This document shows positions 12,435 through 24,830 of a DNA stretch of 64,000 nt, piece by piece. The notes under the pieces are model-generated. The model worked only from the letters and a program-made list of their open reading frames with translations, was not told the origin of the DNA and did not search any database. The translations under genes and the position numbers were made by a program. The stretch covers positions 12,008,874-12,072,873 of the forward strand of contig NW_025335941.1 in NCBI RefSeq assembly GCF_004798865.1. The letters run 5' to 3'. The first letter of the stretch is position 1, and the number at the start of each line of letters is the position of its first letter. Origin of the DNA: Varanus komodoensis (Eukaryota > Chordata > Lepidosauria > Squamata > Varanidae).

Positions 12435-12536
12435 AGCGCATGAGTTGTGTGCATACTCTTGTGTTCCATACCCTTTCATATGTGGAACTGTCAGCGCATG
12501 AGTTGTGTTCCATACCCTTTCATATGTGGAACTGTC
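12435..12536. repeat. Tandem duplication of a 44-bp unit
   Basis: AGCGCATGAGTTGTG ... TTCCATACCC ... ATGTGGAACTGTC occurs at 12435-12492 and again at 12493-12536. The second copy is identical except that the first carries about 14 extra bases inside. It looks like a recent local duplication with an internal indel. Confidence 0.9.
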
Positions 12537-13589
12537 TTCTATTCGTAGAAGACGGATCCTGCAACCCTCCTGAATTTTGTGGTGAGTAAGCCTCAACTAA
12601 GGCCAAGATTGGATTGGAGACTTGGCTTACATTCTTCAGGGCAAAGTAAGGCAGAGTTTGGTCTGAGCTTTTTGTCATATTTGTTCGAACAGGCAAAGTG
12701 TGTTTTTGGGTACTCATTTTAAAGAGCACACCAAAGTATGTACTTACCTCCCACTGACTAAAGTGTTCAAATGCCTAGTATGTATTTTTCTAAAATTTGC
12801 CTATCTTGACCTAACATTGCAAGTTCAGGAATACATGAGCTTTGCTCACAAAGTGCACCAGTATTTGTTTTGCTTCTGGGGCAAGTTACAGACAAATGTA
12901 AACAAAATTCACGTGGATCCCTATGATACAGGACATGGCTGTGTGTGTGGCAGGTCACATGCTCAATCCTTTACATCCCTCTGAAAAATGGGAGGGAGGA
13001 TCAAGTAGCAAGAAACTTAATAGGCCTCTGCCTGAAATCCTGGGAAGCTGCTACCAGTAAGACAAATATTTTTACTTGGGATAAAGTAGCTTCCTGCGCT
13101 TTGCCCTTAGAGTGTGGGAAAGCATCTCTTGGTAGCAAAACCACTAGAAAAAGGAGTTTGGCCATATGGAACTATATCTGCCTTTAGTTCTGTCCTTGCA
13201 GTGAGATGTTAATCTTTGATGGAAACTTTTGAACAAAAGCAATGATGTAAGGCAACAATGATAATATTAATCTTAGCCAAGTAATGCTGTGCAGTTAATA
13301 TCATGAATTGAATGGACCGCATCAGCTGTACATCTGCAATTTATACAGAAATTTTTGTTGTTTTAGGTAAGTTAATGTGTTCAGAATCTAATTATTATCA
13401 TGTTATCCTAGCTAAATTTTCCAACATTTTTAAAGGTACTGCTTGTTTTCACAAGGGAAGTACTGAGGAGCCAAGGGTGTGGTATGCGCCAGAAATTCTA
13501 GAAGTGTGTCCAGCTTATGCTTGGTACAAAAAAGGGACTTCATTTGGGATCATACTTTGAGCTATACAAAGTAAGATCCTTCTCCTTCC
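12537..13589. other. Unique DNA, no gene seen
   Basis: No supported feature. The frames at 12700-12984 and 12945-13187 overlap in different phases and have no domain. Confidence 0.45.
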
Positions 13590-13718
13590 TATGCTTTCAG
13601 GTAAGTTAGTTTGAAAGTGACTGGCCCAAAGTCACCTGGTGAGCTTCAAGGCCAAGCAGGGAGTAGAACCCGGATCTAGAACCAGAACCCTAATCACTAC
13701 CCCACACTGGCTCTCAAG
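13590..13718 (-). mobile_element. tRNA-derived squamate SINE, reversed and truncated
   Basis: On the + strand it reads AAAGTGACTGGCCCAAAGTC, ACCTGGTGAGCTTCAAGGCC, AGGGAGTAGAACCCGGATCT and ATCACTACCCCACACTGGCT. The reverse complement is the SINE head 'agccagtgtggggtagtgat...', a tRNA-like A box followed by a B box (GGTTCTACTCC). The 3' tail half is lost or too diverged, so this is a 5' fragment. Same family as the copies at 9218, 26361, 42247 and 63725. Confidence 0.88.
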
Positions 13719-14399
13719 GGAATGAAAGGGTGTGATTAAGCTTATGAAGGTCGCTAGGTGTTAAATGTAAGCATATCATATCTTTCCAGCCCATTGATTT
13801 CATCTATTCCACCACTTCAAAGTTAACATTCACAAAAAACAAGAAACAAAGAGGCAATTATAAAGACCATGCACCAAGCAAAAGAAGAGAAATTATCAAA
13901 GCTAATTTCATAGAGAGAATAGCTGTAGTCTCTCAAATAACAATGAAAAAGCATGCCTTAAAAAGTAGGTTTTTAAGGGTTTTTAACCAAATCCCTCAGG
14001 GAAAAAAGAAAGGTGTACTAGTGGTAAGCCCCAGCCTTTGAGAAACTGTTGGAGAATTTCTCCTCACCTTAAAGAAATTTTACATTCTAAATTTTCTCTC
14101 AGTGAAAACTTCCCCCTACTTCTCTGCTCACCAATAGAGTGGATAATTTTTAGGGGCTTTTTTTGCACTGCTCTCAATGGTGTGTATTTCCCACATAAAC
14201 AGTTCTGCATGTTCAAGATAGGTTTTTAAAGTATATCCCAAAGCATTTCCAAAATGAACACTTAAAGTGCAATTCTGTGCAAACTTGGATAGAACAATAG
14301 CCTACAGCTTCCAGCATGCCGCAACCAGTTTCAGGGAATTGTGAGCCATTTTTTCTGTCTATACTTACATAGGCTTGCACACCTAATTAAGCTTTGTTT
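13719..14399. other. Unique AT-rich DNA, no gene seen
   Basis: No repeat or gene recognised. The stretch 14278-14345 (CCTACAGCTTCCAGCATGCC, then AGGGAATTGTGAGCC) weakly recalls the 'actacaactccca' repeat but is too degraded to call. Confidence 0.4.
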
Positions 14400-14565
14400 G
14401 AACAGTTTTAAACCACTACTGTTTTAATCTAAGATATCATACGGGATTATTTTGGTTTTGTGCTTTACATATTTAATCATTTCTTATTTTAATTGTGAAC
14501 TACTTGGTACTGGTCTTCTACTCTAAAAGGGTATACAGACATCTCAATAAGCAATATTTTCAATA
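14400..14565 (+). mobile_element. Possible ancient L2/CR1-clade 3' UTR
   Basis: TTTTAATTGTGAACTACTTG followed by AAAAGGGTATACAGAC resembles the '..ttaattgtgaaccgcccagag...gggcggtatacaaat' end of squamate L2-like LINEs. No microsatellite tail is preserved and substitution is heavy. A short inverted repeat, TTTCAATATT/AATATTGAAA, follows at about 14558-14592. Confidence 0.35.
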
Positions 14566-14599
14566 TTATTGAAATGGTAACAATATTGAAAGTGCAACA

Positions 14600-15527
14600 T
14601 TATGAATTCAGCATTGCAAATATTTGTCAAATTTCAAATCCATGTGAACTTCTGTTTTATCTCTAATAGCTATAAGCAATCCAAGGATAAATTCTTCCAC
14701 TACAGTATGTCCACAGAGCCTCTCCTCTTGCATGGGCCCAGTTCAAACAGAACCTCTTATGCATCCACCAAAACAAAACAAAATAAAACAAATATAGTTG
14801 CAAGACCCCAGGAGCTCCTGACTGGCCGCAGTTGTAGACTATGTGAACCACTAACAATGTTAGGTATAAGCAATAACGATGCATATAAGGAAGGTTATGC
14901 CATGTAAGCAAACAAGTAAGTGATATCATATGGAAAGTGTAGCTTTCAGATGCTGCTTTGTTGCTTGCATTCAGGCCAACAGAAAGGATCAATTCAGCTA
15001 GTAGTAAAACTAGAATGCCTGCTCCCCACTTAAGCATCGTGATTTGTTCTCACAGAGCCCTTTCAGGATTTCACTGCCAGACAATGTAAGTAACAATAGA
15101 CACATCTTTACTTTTAATTTATGGCTCTCCTGCTATTCTAAATCCTGTCAGTCTCTCAAGCAGAGTCTTCCAATTACGGCAAATTGCATGGCAATTTTGG
15201 AGCATCAAGCTAAATGTATTATGCTTGCTGCACACATTAGAAACACAAAAAAGGCTTCCAAAGATTACGACGATGATTAACATCATATTATCAGCCAGGA
15301 AAATGACATCAGTTTCAAAGGCTTTTAGCACTGCTCCAAATCATCTCAGGGAAGAAAAACATACTGTAAATTAAAGGAAATAGGTTTTGTAGTTGCAATT
15401 TTAAAAAATGTGTCGCTATTTTTAAAGTGATGAAAATGAGAAGTGTGTGCCTATTTCTTTGCTCCCTTATTTCATTGTCATTAGAAGTTGACTACTTGTG
15501 GTGTGTGGGGCTGTCAGAGTTGCTTAA
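14600..15527. other. Unique DNA, no gene seen
   Basis: Frames of 101 and 124 codons lie on opposite strands over the same bases (14602-15037), with no domain and AT-rich composition. I treat both as spurious. Confidence 0.45.
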
Positions 15528-15566
15528 AGGACCAGATAACTGGAAGGACCAGATAAGGACCAGATA
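15528..15566. repeat. Three direct copies of AGGACCAGATA
   Basis: The 11-mer occurs at 15528-15538, 15545-15555 and 15556-15566, directly before an L2-type tail. It may be part of that insertion, or local slippage at the insertion site. Confidence 0.9.
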
Positions 15567-15571
15567 TGATT

Positions 15572-15642
15572 GGAAGCCGCCCCGAGGCTTTTTGCGAATG
15601 GGGAAGCATATAAGTTGGCTAAATAAATAAATAAATAAATAA
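15572..15642 (+). mobile_element. L2-type LINE 3' end with AAAT tail
   Basis: GGAAGCCGCCCCGAGGC (hairpin arm 15576-15583) is followed by a mutated partner arm GGGGAAGC (15600-15607), then TATAAGTTGGCTAAATAAAT and five AAAT units. Same 3' end as at 10502 and 57053. Nothing recognisable remains 5' of it, so the insertion is extremely short. Confidence 0.8.
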
Positions 15643-15989
15643 CTCGGTGGTACGTTTCTGCCACAGGAGTGATGCAATGGATCGTTCCAACCTGCACCCT
15701 GTTTCCATTAGCCATCAGTTTCAGATGCTTTTAGGCAGCCAACTAGCAAGAGCAGCGCTGGACCCCCGGATGATTTTGTGACGTGTATCTATGGTGTGGT
15801 GAGATGAACACTATAAATGCTCCTCTTTGACTATCACCCCCTCAATATTTTGAGAAGGTTTACAGCAAAGGGCATCATAAGGAGATCTAGTCCTCACCAG
15901 TCACCTTCAACACTTCTAAACAATTTATCTTCAATTGGTAGCTCAGCACCACCTGCCAGGCTGCAGGCTGAACCAAGGTGGCTGCAGGA
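15643..15989. other. Unique DNA, no gene seen
   Basis: No repeat signature or domain-bearing frame. Confidence 0.45.
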
Positions 15990-16240
15990 GCAGCACTGCC
16001 ACTAGAAATGCATGAACCTCTCAGTTTCTATTTCACTCGGTTTCTCATTTATCTAGCCTGAAGTTTAATTCACCAGAACTTGAAGATTTTTTCCTGAAGT
16101 CTGAAGTATGAAATGCTAAAATTGTTTCCCCAAAAGCTGGCATGAATATAGTACACATTTTGCATGCATTTCTACTAGTTCATGAATTTTTGCACACCAC
16201 ATTGACCAATACATACATTGTATACATATTTTTGATGGAA
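15990..16240. repeat. Degenerate AT-rich dispersed repeat ('GCATGCATTT')
   Basis: AGAAATGCATGAACCTCTCA, then AGTACACATTTTGCATGCATTT and repeated 'acacatttttg/atacattgta' motifs about 20-25 bp apart. It resembles a squamate repeat built of degenerate 'cctaatatatgcatttttgtacac' units. Similar text occurs near 18835-19130 and 30457-30600. Very diverged. Confidence 0.3.
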
Positions 16241-16336
16241 AAAAATCAGACAAGTGTGTACATCAAGGGATAGCTAAGGTTTGGTTCATAGATGGGTTCA
16301 AAAGTGCAAGATTGATTGCTAATGCAAAATAAATAC

Positions 16337-16362
16337 TACACACACACACACACACACACACA
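16337..16362. repeat. (CA)n microsatellite
   Basis: Uninterrupted CA dinucleotide, about 13 units. Confidence 0.97.
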
Positions 16363-16841
16363 AGTACTGAACTACCATCAAGCAACTATATCATTAAAAT
16401 GAAGAAAGGTGTCCCTAAATTCATGTTTGTGCTAAAGGTGGATCCCAGGCATGAAAGGCTGAAATGCACTGATGTAAATCAGAGATGGAAGGGGAGGCAT
16501 CTGCCTGATCCTGCCAGTCCAAGCAAAGGTCAAACTGCCTGCCACCCAAGTACCTAAGGAAATTCTTGGGGAATTGAGAACTGGCAGTATCAGCTGCAGT
16601 GTGCTGCCTCCATAAAGGCAGTTTGCAGGGAGATCTGAAGGAGGCATATGGGAGATGAGAAGGGCAAAGTGAGGGGAAAGATCTCTTTTTTTCTCTCTCT
16701 ACCCAGCTCAAATCTTTATGCGGCCACAGATTCCATACTTTTAAAGCACGCAAATACACATTTGCTTTTTCTAAAAAATAAATCAGTTGCCTTTTGCTCT
16801 GTTTGCTCTGCACATAGTTTGTTACAGCTTCCTCAATTTGG
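16363..16841. other. Unique DNA, no gene seen
   Basis: Overlapping 130- and 71-codon frames on the minus strand and 124 codons on the plus strand (16421-17022) have no domain and are probably chance. Confidence 0.4.
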
Positions 16842-16940
16842 CGACATCCAGGTGTGTCAAACTATAACTTCCCCAGCCAGCAGGCAGTGGAATTCTGGGC
16901 AGCACATCTGGAGGGCTGTGGGTCAAGGACGGCTGGTTTG
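16842..16940. repeat. 'ACTATAACTTCCCCAGCCAGCA' squamate repeat
   Basis: GACATCCAGGTGTG, then CAAACTATAACTTCCCCAGC, then GCAGCACATCTGGAGGGC. This is the block order of the squamate repeat whose fresh form reads 'ccagatg..ggactacaactcccatcatcccc.gccagca...acatctggagggc'. Better preserved than the copies at 4584 and 38334. Class unresolved. Confidence 0.6.
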
Positions 16941-18632
16941 TTCAGTTGTGGGTCAGGCCCTGACTTTGGGGAGAAAATTCGGGAGAGAACATGAATCTCC
17001 TGCCAATTTGATTTGTACATAGAAAGGACTCCAAAGTGTGACACATCTCTCACACAGGCAATACAAGGCTGTGGTGTTGACTGAACTGTAATTAATTCAA
17101 AAGATAAATGAAAATAAATTGAATCAGTCGGTTCAATCAGTTGGGGAAGTTTCCTCTGAGAACATTTGGGCCGGATTTTTTAATGCAGGCTGCTCCACAC
17201 TCAGATTATTAAAGGTCCCCATTTTTGAGGCAATAGCTCTGTGAAAAAGCCAAGTTGCTGGGGTAAGCTCAGTCAAGAAGAGGTGCTTAGACTCAAGAGT
17301 CTTTATCTGGGGTAGGAGACAAGAGCCGGGGAATGCATATGGGATGTCTTAAACGATACATGAAACAAAAATTTCCTGTGAAGTTCACTGAGAGAACATG
17401 GCAGGCTGTAGAACCATTGCCACAATAAAGATCTCTTTGCAGATACAGTTTTTAATGAGGTGCTCAGAAAGGGAGCCCATGGGATTGACAAGATCCAGCT
17501 GTTTGATGAAATATTCAGTTGCAGGTCAGTCACAGAAGTAAAGTAAGTCTTGGTGCAGATCACAGGAAGGGTGGGGGAGAGAAGAGAAAAATTCAGCTCA
17601 TCCAACTTCTATTTTAGGAACCTGCAAAGTGGCGTTACACCGTCAGACCATTCATCTGTCATTTCAGCCTCTTCCAGACTGACTGGCAGTGCCTCCCTCG
17701 GGCTTCTGGTAGGAATGCTATTGAGCCTACCCAGAGAGACAGTGGGCTGAAGGTGGCAATGCAGGAACCCCAGCATGGAGCTACAGCCCTTCGCCACAGT
17801 TTTACATAAGCTTCTGCCAATCTGGTGCCCATCACTACCAGAAATCATTCTCCGCACACCACTTTGGGGAATTACACCAACCTTGATTTAGCCAAGAGGC
17901 ATTCGCTTCGAAATTTCACCACCTGCACTCTTTGAACATCACTGTCCAAGGCAGGTGAGATGAGACAGACTTGGGCGGCATTCTCAAAGATTCCCATGGG
18001 CAAGGGAAATCAAGGGAAACATTGACTTCTGCCCTCTTTCCTAAGAATATACGAGGAGCACAGTCCTCTCGAAGAGGGCTGACCACGTGCAGAAAGGGCA
18101 GAAAGGGAGGAAAAGAGTCACCCCACTCAATCACTTGCCCTGCGCAAAGCCAACAGGGAGTCTTGTGGCAACTTAAAGCAAGTAGCATGTCAGCATGTTG
18201 GGGCCCTCACATGCAGTGGAGGGGTGAGGGCTGCACATGCAAATATGTATGTGCATGTGAGTGTAGGTCTACACAGCTGGAAGTGGATCTCTTGGGGAAA
18301 ACTAAGGCCTCCACCCCTCCAACCCAGGACATTGCCAGTTGGACAGGTGAGAGGAAGGCTAGAGCTTCCTCCCGCCCACAGGGACTCTGAACTGGGAGTC
18401 TGCTTCCCCACTGCCATTTGTGGTACAGAAGCAGTGACTGCAGCCTCCTTCCCTGCAAGTGACCCCAAACATATAACTGCTTTCGAGTGAATATCAGGGG
18501 TATCAAAGCTGAGCCCCCGAACTTTGTACCTCCCTGTTTGGGGACTGTTGTCTTGGTATTGCCAGTAGCAGCACTAGCTCAGCAGGATTTTTTCCACGGT
18601 CCCACTGATCAGTTGGTTTGCGAAGAAAAGCA
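16941..18632. other. Unique DNA, no gene seen
   Basis: No repeats recognised. Many overlapping 60-140 codon frames (notably 17971-18390 and its antisense) arise because stop codons are sparse in this slightly GC-richer DNA. I see no motif supporting any of them. Confidence 0.45.
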
Positions 18633-18660
18633 TCTTGAGCTTGCTGTCTTGAGCTTGCTT
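18633..18660. repeat. 14-bp tandem pair
   Basis: TCTTGAGCTTGCTG at 18633-18646 and TCTTGAGCTTGCTT at 18647-18660. Confidence 0.95.
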
Positions 18661-18834
18661 CTGACTATGTGGGCCCCACAAAGAGCAGTCAAGGGCCACA
18701 GGTGGGGCCTGGCCTCCCTTGCCTTAAGGCTTAGGGATTTATTATGGCCTGCGATGGGGCCATTAAATTGGCAAAGGACAACCTGTCCTTCAAGGTGCCA
18801 TTGACAGTAGCAGGGGGCTCAGTAAATGTTTTTC

Positions 18835-19130
18835 AAGTAGGGATGAATGAGCTGTTCATTTCAGTGCACAACTCACCTGAACCTGCCCCATCTGCAGCCC
18901 AGAATGTGATCAGGGGCACATTAACAAACAAACAAATCTAGGCATTCCCAGGCATACACAAGGCACTTTCTGAGTACACACTTGAAATGCGCATTTTTAA
19001 AAATGCAATTCGACATGTTGTTCAAGGGAGAAGAAAAAGGCACTCAGAAATGCACATTTTCCCAAATTCAGAATGCATGCTTCTGTTCTTTAAATGAACT
19101 GAAAGTATCATGAACAAAAATGGGAGGGAG
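18835..19130. repeat. Degenerate AT-rich dispersed repeat
   Basis: Opens AGTAGGGATGAATGAGCTGT, then carries AAATGCGCATTTTTAAAAAT, GAAATGCACATTTTCCC and GAATGCATGCTTC spaced in a quasi-periodic way. Same style as 15990-16240, 30457-30600 and the reversed fragment ending CCCATCCCTAGC near 28278. Family not recognised with certainty. Confidence 0.3.
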
Positions 19131-22100
19131 TCAAACCATGTTTCAGAGTGACATCTGAAGAAATTTAGAGGATTTTAGCAAGCCTGAGCATCCTGCATCT
19201 TCCACCCCAGTTTACAAAGGTGCAACTGTGTGATGCTTTGCAGCCCACACCAGTAGCCCCCTGATTGTGGTTACCTTGAAGCATCTTCTGTGTCCATCAG
19301 TAGCTTCTCTCTGTTTGTGGGAGGAGGAGGACGCCTACCCTTCTTTCCCAGTACTCCATCAGCAGCGGCAAGTGATTCCTGCTAGCAAACTGCTCCCTTG
19401 CACCTGATGCCTATGTGATCAAATTAAATTCCATGCCACAGTGCCCATGCCATAAATACTTAAAGTGCTCACTGGCTATAAGATTTGGTTTGAAGTGCAG
19501 CAGTTCAGAAATCAGCCTTCTTTAACTCTGAATGACTTGGAGGCCATTTGATTGACCTCAAGAGCCCTCCGAATCTTGACATGGAAATCCTAAGCTTCAT
19601 GGCTCTCATTGACTGCCACTAGAAATCAATGAATGACTGTAATATTTTTGCCTTTTGACAGAACTGCATGATATTCACAGGCATCACAGCCCCTTGTGAG
19701 GGATGAAATGTAGCACATGTTAGACAAATAAGTACAATGGGGATTGTGCTAAATGCCTTTAAGTTTTGCATGCTTTAAAAAAAGTACTCCTTTGCAGAAC
19801 TGGATGGAAATTGCTGTCACGGCTACCCCTTCTGGGGGCTCAAAGCTGCCAGGTTTCAGATGGATGGGTTCTATTTGCTTTCCACAAGAGAGGCGTTTTA
19901 CTCTGGGGTTTTCCAAAACACACATGTTCCTTCCTTTGTGTTCCTTGTGGGCAATTGTTGTGAAAACAGCACAGCACAGAAATGATTCTAGCTAAGAGCC
20001 TATGATTCTAGCTACTCTAGTTTTACTTATATGTTTTTGTTATATGCTTCTTAATAAATTCCCGGAGTATACTTTGTTATGGAGCCAAGCACTATTTATT
20101 ATCCACTTTTATTTGCATGCAGCCTCACTGATAGAAATTTTGTTGTGCAAGGCAGACCAATGGAATGGAAAGTTAGATGTGGTGGAATGTATCCCACCTC
20201 TGGTGAGCACCAGCTCAAAAGTTCTGATGAACATTTCATGGTCTATGAATACATGGCCAATTCTGGGAAATGCAGAATACATTCATTACAGATACTAAGA
20301 ATATTGAACATGAGTCAGGCATTCAGACCTGAAATTTATTTCCAAAGTGGGGGTGGGGGAACCTCCACCAAGGAGCAAAGCAATCCTGAGAGGGCTGAGT
20401 GAAGCAGCAAATTGTCTGTCCCTTCCAAAATATTTGCCAGCAGGGCAGCCACTGGTGGGGCTGTGGACTTACCTTTTCCATCCTGACAGGTGGTTTTTGG
20501 GGGGAAGGAGTCTTCCTCCTGTTGATTCCAGTGCGAAGGAATGCATACTAGCTCCATGCAGGTGAGAGAACTGATCCTGGGGCCTTTCAGAGTAATGAGG
20601 AAGGCTTGACCTGATGGATTCAAGGCTGCCTCTAACCTGTGACATCCCCAGAGTTCCTCAGTTTGAGTCTTAACCCAGGGCCTCAATGGACAAATTTGTC
20701 CATTTTGGATTTTCCTCCATTTGCTTTTCTAAAACCTCAAGCACTTTCCTACTTGAATAGGAGGAACCTGGGCAATTTTGCTAACTTCAGAACAAAAATG
20801 AACTGAGACAAAGTTCTCCCCCAAGCCTGAGTGCATTTGATGAGCCCTGTCATGCAATGTGCATCAGTGATCTCCCATCCATCCACACAAATGAGGGCAA
20901 GAATTGCAGACAATCATAAGCAGGAAGTCAATTTACCACTTGAGGCATGAACGGCGAAAATGGGCCTGTAAATTCTAGTGGCTCTTTCGCTATTTTCAAG
21001 CAGACATTTCAGTGTTCTTAAATGTAGTTCAATTTCCATGCACCCATTTTTTTCAAGTCTTTTGTAGTACAGATTACCCTTGAACACATACTTAGGTAAT
21101 GGAAGATGTCACAAAGACCATATTTCTTTCAAAAGACTTCCATGATCAACATGAGACATATTTCTTTTTCCTAGCCACTGATGCAAGTCTATCATATTAC
21201 TTGTTAGACTCATCCTTGGAAAGCTGTGCAAATGCAGACCTCGCATGCTTCCCTTTTCTTACAATGTCATCTTGGCTATCCAAAGAGAACTTGGATGCCT
21301 GGAGGAAAAGCACACACATTGTTGTTGAAAAATGAAATGAACAGAAGCCAGCAACCCAGGTCCTGTAATTTTGTACACTTTGGGAAGAGCAGTGAATGTG
21401 GAAGCCAGAATCCGTTGGCACAGGTACCATTTTCCACTTGCAAAAGTCTACTCGATGGTTTGTATGGTAACAGCTTATAAATCATGCAAGAGGCACGTAG
21501 GCTGGTGCGATGGGAGCTGAGTGGCTGCGGCGAGTGCAGAGGCATGCAAAATGTAATGTTTGGGATACCACCGGGAGAGTAAGAAAAAGATGGGCTCGCA
21601 TGGAAAGCAGGGGCAGGCGAGGTGCATGCGTGTTGCGGCGGGAGGACACACGGTGCTTCTTTGGTTAGCGTTGTTATTTTCTAGGAAAGTAGGGATGTGT
21701 AAAACACATTCAGTCAGACTTGCCAAAGATAGTAAAGACTGAAATGTCTTTGCTCGTCTTGTGAAAAGGAAGGTTTTGCAGGTGCAAAGCAGAGATGAGC
21801 AGGGAAAGCAAAACAAAGCAGCTGTCCTTCCAGGGAGCTGGATGCAAAGAGAAAGTGGGGGGGGGGGGCTTCTCAAAATGTACCTTCCGTCTCTCATTTG
21901 ATGCCTTAACTGCATCCTGTGATTTTATTAGGAACAATGTGTGTCATTACTGTGTTATATAAACAGCACAGAGGAGAAAGTCTTCCAACCCTATTAGGGA
22001 AGTAAAATCAAAAGATGACTCGATGTATCTCGTAACTAGTCTATCTCAAAATGTAGAACAATTCAGTTAAACATGCACACACACGTATAATGTTTGTTGT

Positions 22101-22796
22101 AGCTGTTTTACTGTGTGGTGACATCTGTGCATAGAACCCGAGATGCATAAATCCCCTTGTTCCAACCTCACTGACCTTCCTGTAGTGCATCAGCAAAAGC
22201 CCTTAGAGTTGTCACACAGAATTACGGGAAAGATTAGCTCCACATGTCCCCTGCATCAATTCTATACAATTACAGTGAATTCATTCTCTGTGGACTCTTT
22301 TGTAGCCAGTACATCCTTCACACACATAAAAATCACTGTGACATGTTTATGGAAGTCCCTGCTAGGGAGATCGGATTACTGTTTTAGGTTCAGTTCATGA
22401 TTATATGGAAATAACAAACAAAATAACATGGCTCAGGGATAGGATTTCCACATCTCTGTGAATTCCCTTTCATACTGAAAATTCCAGTGAATGGTGAACT
22501 ATTCGAGGGAAGTTCTTCTGGTTAAGATATTCTGAATTATTTCCATCAGATAGCAAGTCATTGGAAAAGACAGCCAGAGGGTAATTTTAAGCGGTCTTCC
22601 ATGGGAAATTTTCTTTAGGTGGATCTGATGAAGTAACAAGGCAGGATACAATCCAGGGATCTTATCATCTACCAGTCTGCAAGTGGGAATCAGTGCAAAT
22701 ATACGATTTATAAGTGACCTTTGACTATAGTATGCATATTTTTTATGTTGTTATGTACCACTGCAACATATTGTACTGTTCGAATGGAAGTCAGAA
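19131..22796. other. Long single-copy stretch, no gene seen
   Basis: About 3.7 kb without a clear transposon. Small items only: a 13-nt direct repeat ATGATTCTAGCTA at 19982-19994 and 20002-20014, and a G12 run at 21857-21868. Frames such as 21475-21915 (minus) and 20336-20686 (minus) overlap sense frames and show no domain. Confidence 0.45.
21857..21868. repeat. G homopolymer (12)
   Basis: Run of 12 G; its length is likely uncertain in short-read data. Confidence 0.9.
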
Positions 22797-22935
22797 TGAG
22801 GAACATGAAAAAAGTAATGCTAGATTGGACCAAGGATCATTCTATGCCAGTACTGGGTCACCAGTAGCCCACCAGTAGGTTTCTAATAGCAGTTTCTGCT
22901 CATGTTCCTCCGTAACTGGTATGCAGAGGTATGCT
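22797..22935 (-). mobile_element. CR1 LINE 3' end (reverse orientation)
   Basis: GAGGAACATGAAAAAAG, CTAGATTGGACCAAGGATC, CCAGTACTGGGTCACCAG and CATGTTCCTCCGTAACTGG follow the order of a reversed CR1 3' UTR ('aggaacataagaa...ctggatcagaccaa.ggtc...tccagca.tctg.t..caca...'). Diverged and lacking any coding part. Confidence 0.65.
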
Positions 22936-23055
22936 GTAGCCATTGACAGACTTAGACCTCAGCAAATTGCTAAATGTAGCGAGAGATAACACTGGACACA
23001 ACAAAGAGTCTTGTACCATAAAGATTTGCACGTTTATTCTGGCCTAGGTTTTTGT

Positions 23056-23071
23056 AAAAAAAAAAAAAAAA
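23056..23071. repeat. Poly-A tract (16 nt)
   Basis: Run of 16 A with no recognisable retroposed body immediately upstream. Confidence 0.9.
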
Positions 23072-24771
23072 GCATACAATTAGGCACTGCAAAACCAGTG
23101 CATGTGCATTTGTTTTTCACCCTCTTGATCTCATACTACTAGGCATACCAGGAGAATCTGCCCCAGTTTACACTTGTTCAGTGTTGAATGGGTCTGCGTT
23201 GAAACCACAACAAAACATCATCGTCTCAGAATGGTATTTGTTATCATAGTGCATGTTTCTTTTTAAACTAGATTACTTATGCACAGATTCAGTTGACCCA
23301 GATCAGGTCAGCACTGCCATGCTTACTCATCTCCTGAGTTAGCAAGTGAAATACTGTTGCATCTGGAAAATGGAGAACTAGAGAGCACTGTGCAGGGGTA
23401 TCTGTTTGGGACAGGATTTATCTCTGCTTTCCAGAAGCTTTTCATTATGATGATGCTTTAAAAGCAGAAAGTTAGTAATCCCAAAGAAAGATGAGCTCCT
23501 GCTGCAGTGGTTTTAAGACCTCTGAAAAAACTGTAGATAATCTGAGAATACTATTTAACTGGAGTGAGGTAGTCAGAGATAATTCCCTCTGTTTCTGATG
23601 CACAGAGGACTGAGTGCCATTGCATATACAGCCAAAATGGACATCCATGCACAAGAAGGAGGCTTTAGTAGGCTCAGGGAAAACACACATTTTATAAAAA
23701 TACCAAAGTGGGGGAAATGCTTTATGGGAAAAGGTCTAATGGGGAAATTCCCAAAACAGCTTGAGGATTGAGCATGATCAGTAGCCACAGAAGGAAGATT
23801 CAATACTGGGGGATGCAGAGAAGGGTTGGCTGGTACCCACCAGAACCACATGCAGTGGTGCTGACAGGTTGGGGGCAGCATCCTGGTGCCAAGTAGTGCT
23901 GAAGTGGGTAATGGTGGGTGAGTCCTGGACTGGCCGTGCATCCTCTGCCTCTTACACAGAAATACATTTGGCTTTTCCTGCCTTCCCAAACAGGAAGTTC
24001 TCTGGCCCATTATGAAGATACGTGGCTCTATGTTGGAACTGCCATTTCTTCTTCCATTCTCTGGTTAAACAACAGCAATGAATATCTGCAACATGGCAAA
24101 ATCTCACACACACATGGCACAAGAGGGACATTTGGTCTGCTTGGAACCCTGCCCTGCCCCCTGCTGCTCTTGGGGAGGAGAAGGTGGTATTATAAGAGTT
24201 CCCGGAGAAGCACAGTTGAGGCCATGGCTAGCGGTCTCCCTGAGGTTGCAACCTTTCGGGCAGTGAGGATCCTACAAATGAAACATGAGCAGAGGAGATA
24301 AGCAATGGGAGATGCTCACAGGGCCTTGTGAGCACAATGTCCTCCTCATGACGACCACGCTTCTCCTTTCCGCAGAGTTCCAAGACCCTTTCAAGCACCT
24401 CTTCCCCTTCATCATCATCATCCTGTCCCCCAACTGAGCAACCACAGTGGTTCGCAATGAAAATCTCTGAAGGCCACAGGTGGTCCATACACAAAGGCCA
24501 CAGATTTCCCACGTGTGGGTGGGGAGGTGAATGAAACAGAGCATCATGCAGGAGAGCTGACTGTCTAACTGGCAACAAACTCGAGCATGCTGCATGGCCA
24601 CAGCTGCAGGTCCTGCTCCCAGAATTCTGAAGGCAAAAGGGTTAACACAGGAATGCTAACATTTAAAGAGAATAGCACGATTCTGCAGGGTAATTAGGGT
24701 AATCTTGAAACCTACACAGACACAAAACCAGGTTTTTTGGGGGGGAGGACAGGAAGAAGTCTGATTAGGCC

Positions 24772-24830
24772 TGCAATCCTATGCATATTTAGTGTGAGAC
24801 TTATTCCATAAATAGGTCTGTGCTGCAGGA
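24772..24830. repeat. 'GCAATCCTATGCA' short squamate repeat
   Basis: CTGCAATCCTATGCATATTT followed by a decayed GAGACTTATTCC segment. It matches the start of the frequent squamate repeat 'gcaatcctatgcatgtttactcagaagtaagtcccattg'. Confidence 0.55.

Noticed and set aside
17971-18506. Overlapping 139-, 92- and 99-codon frames
   Set aside because: Sense and antisense frames over the same GC-richer bases; none has a domain or codon pattern favouring it.
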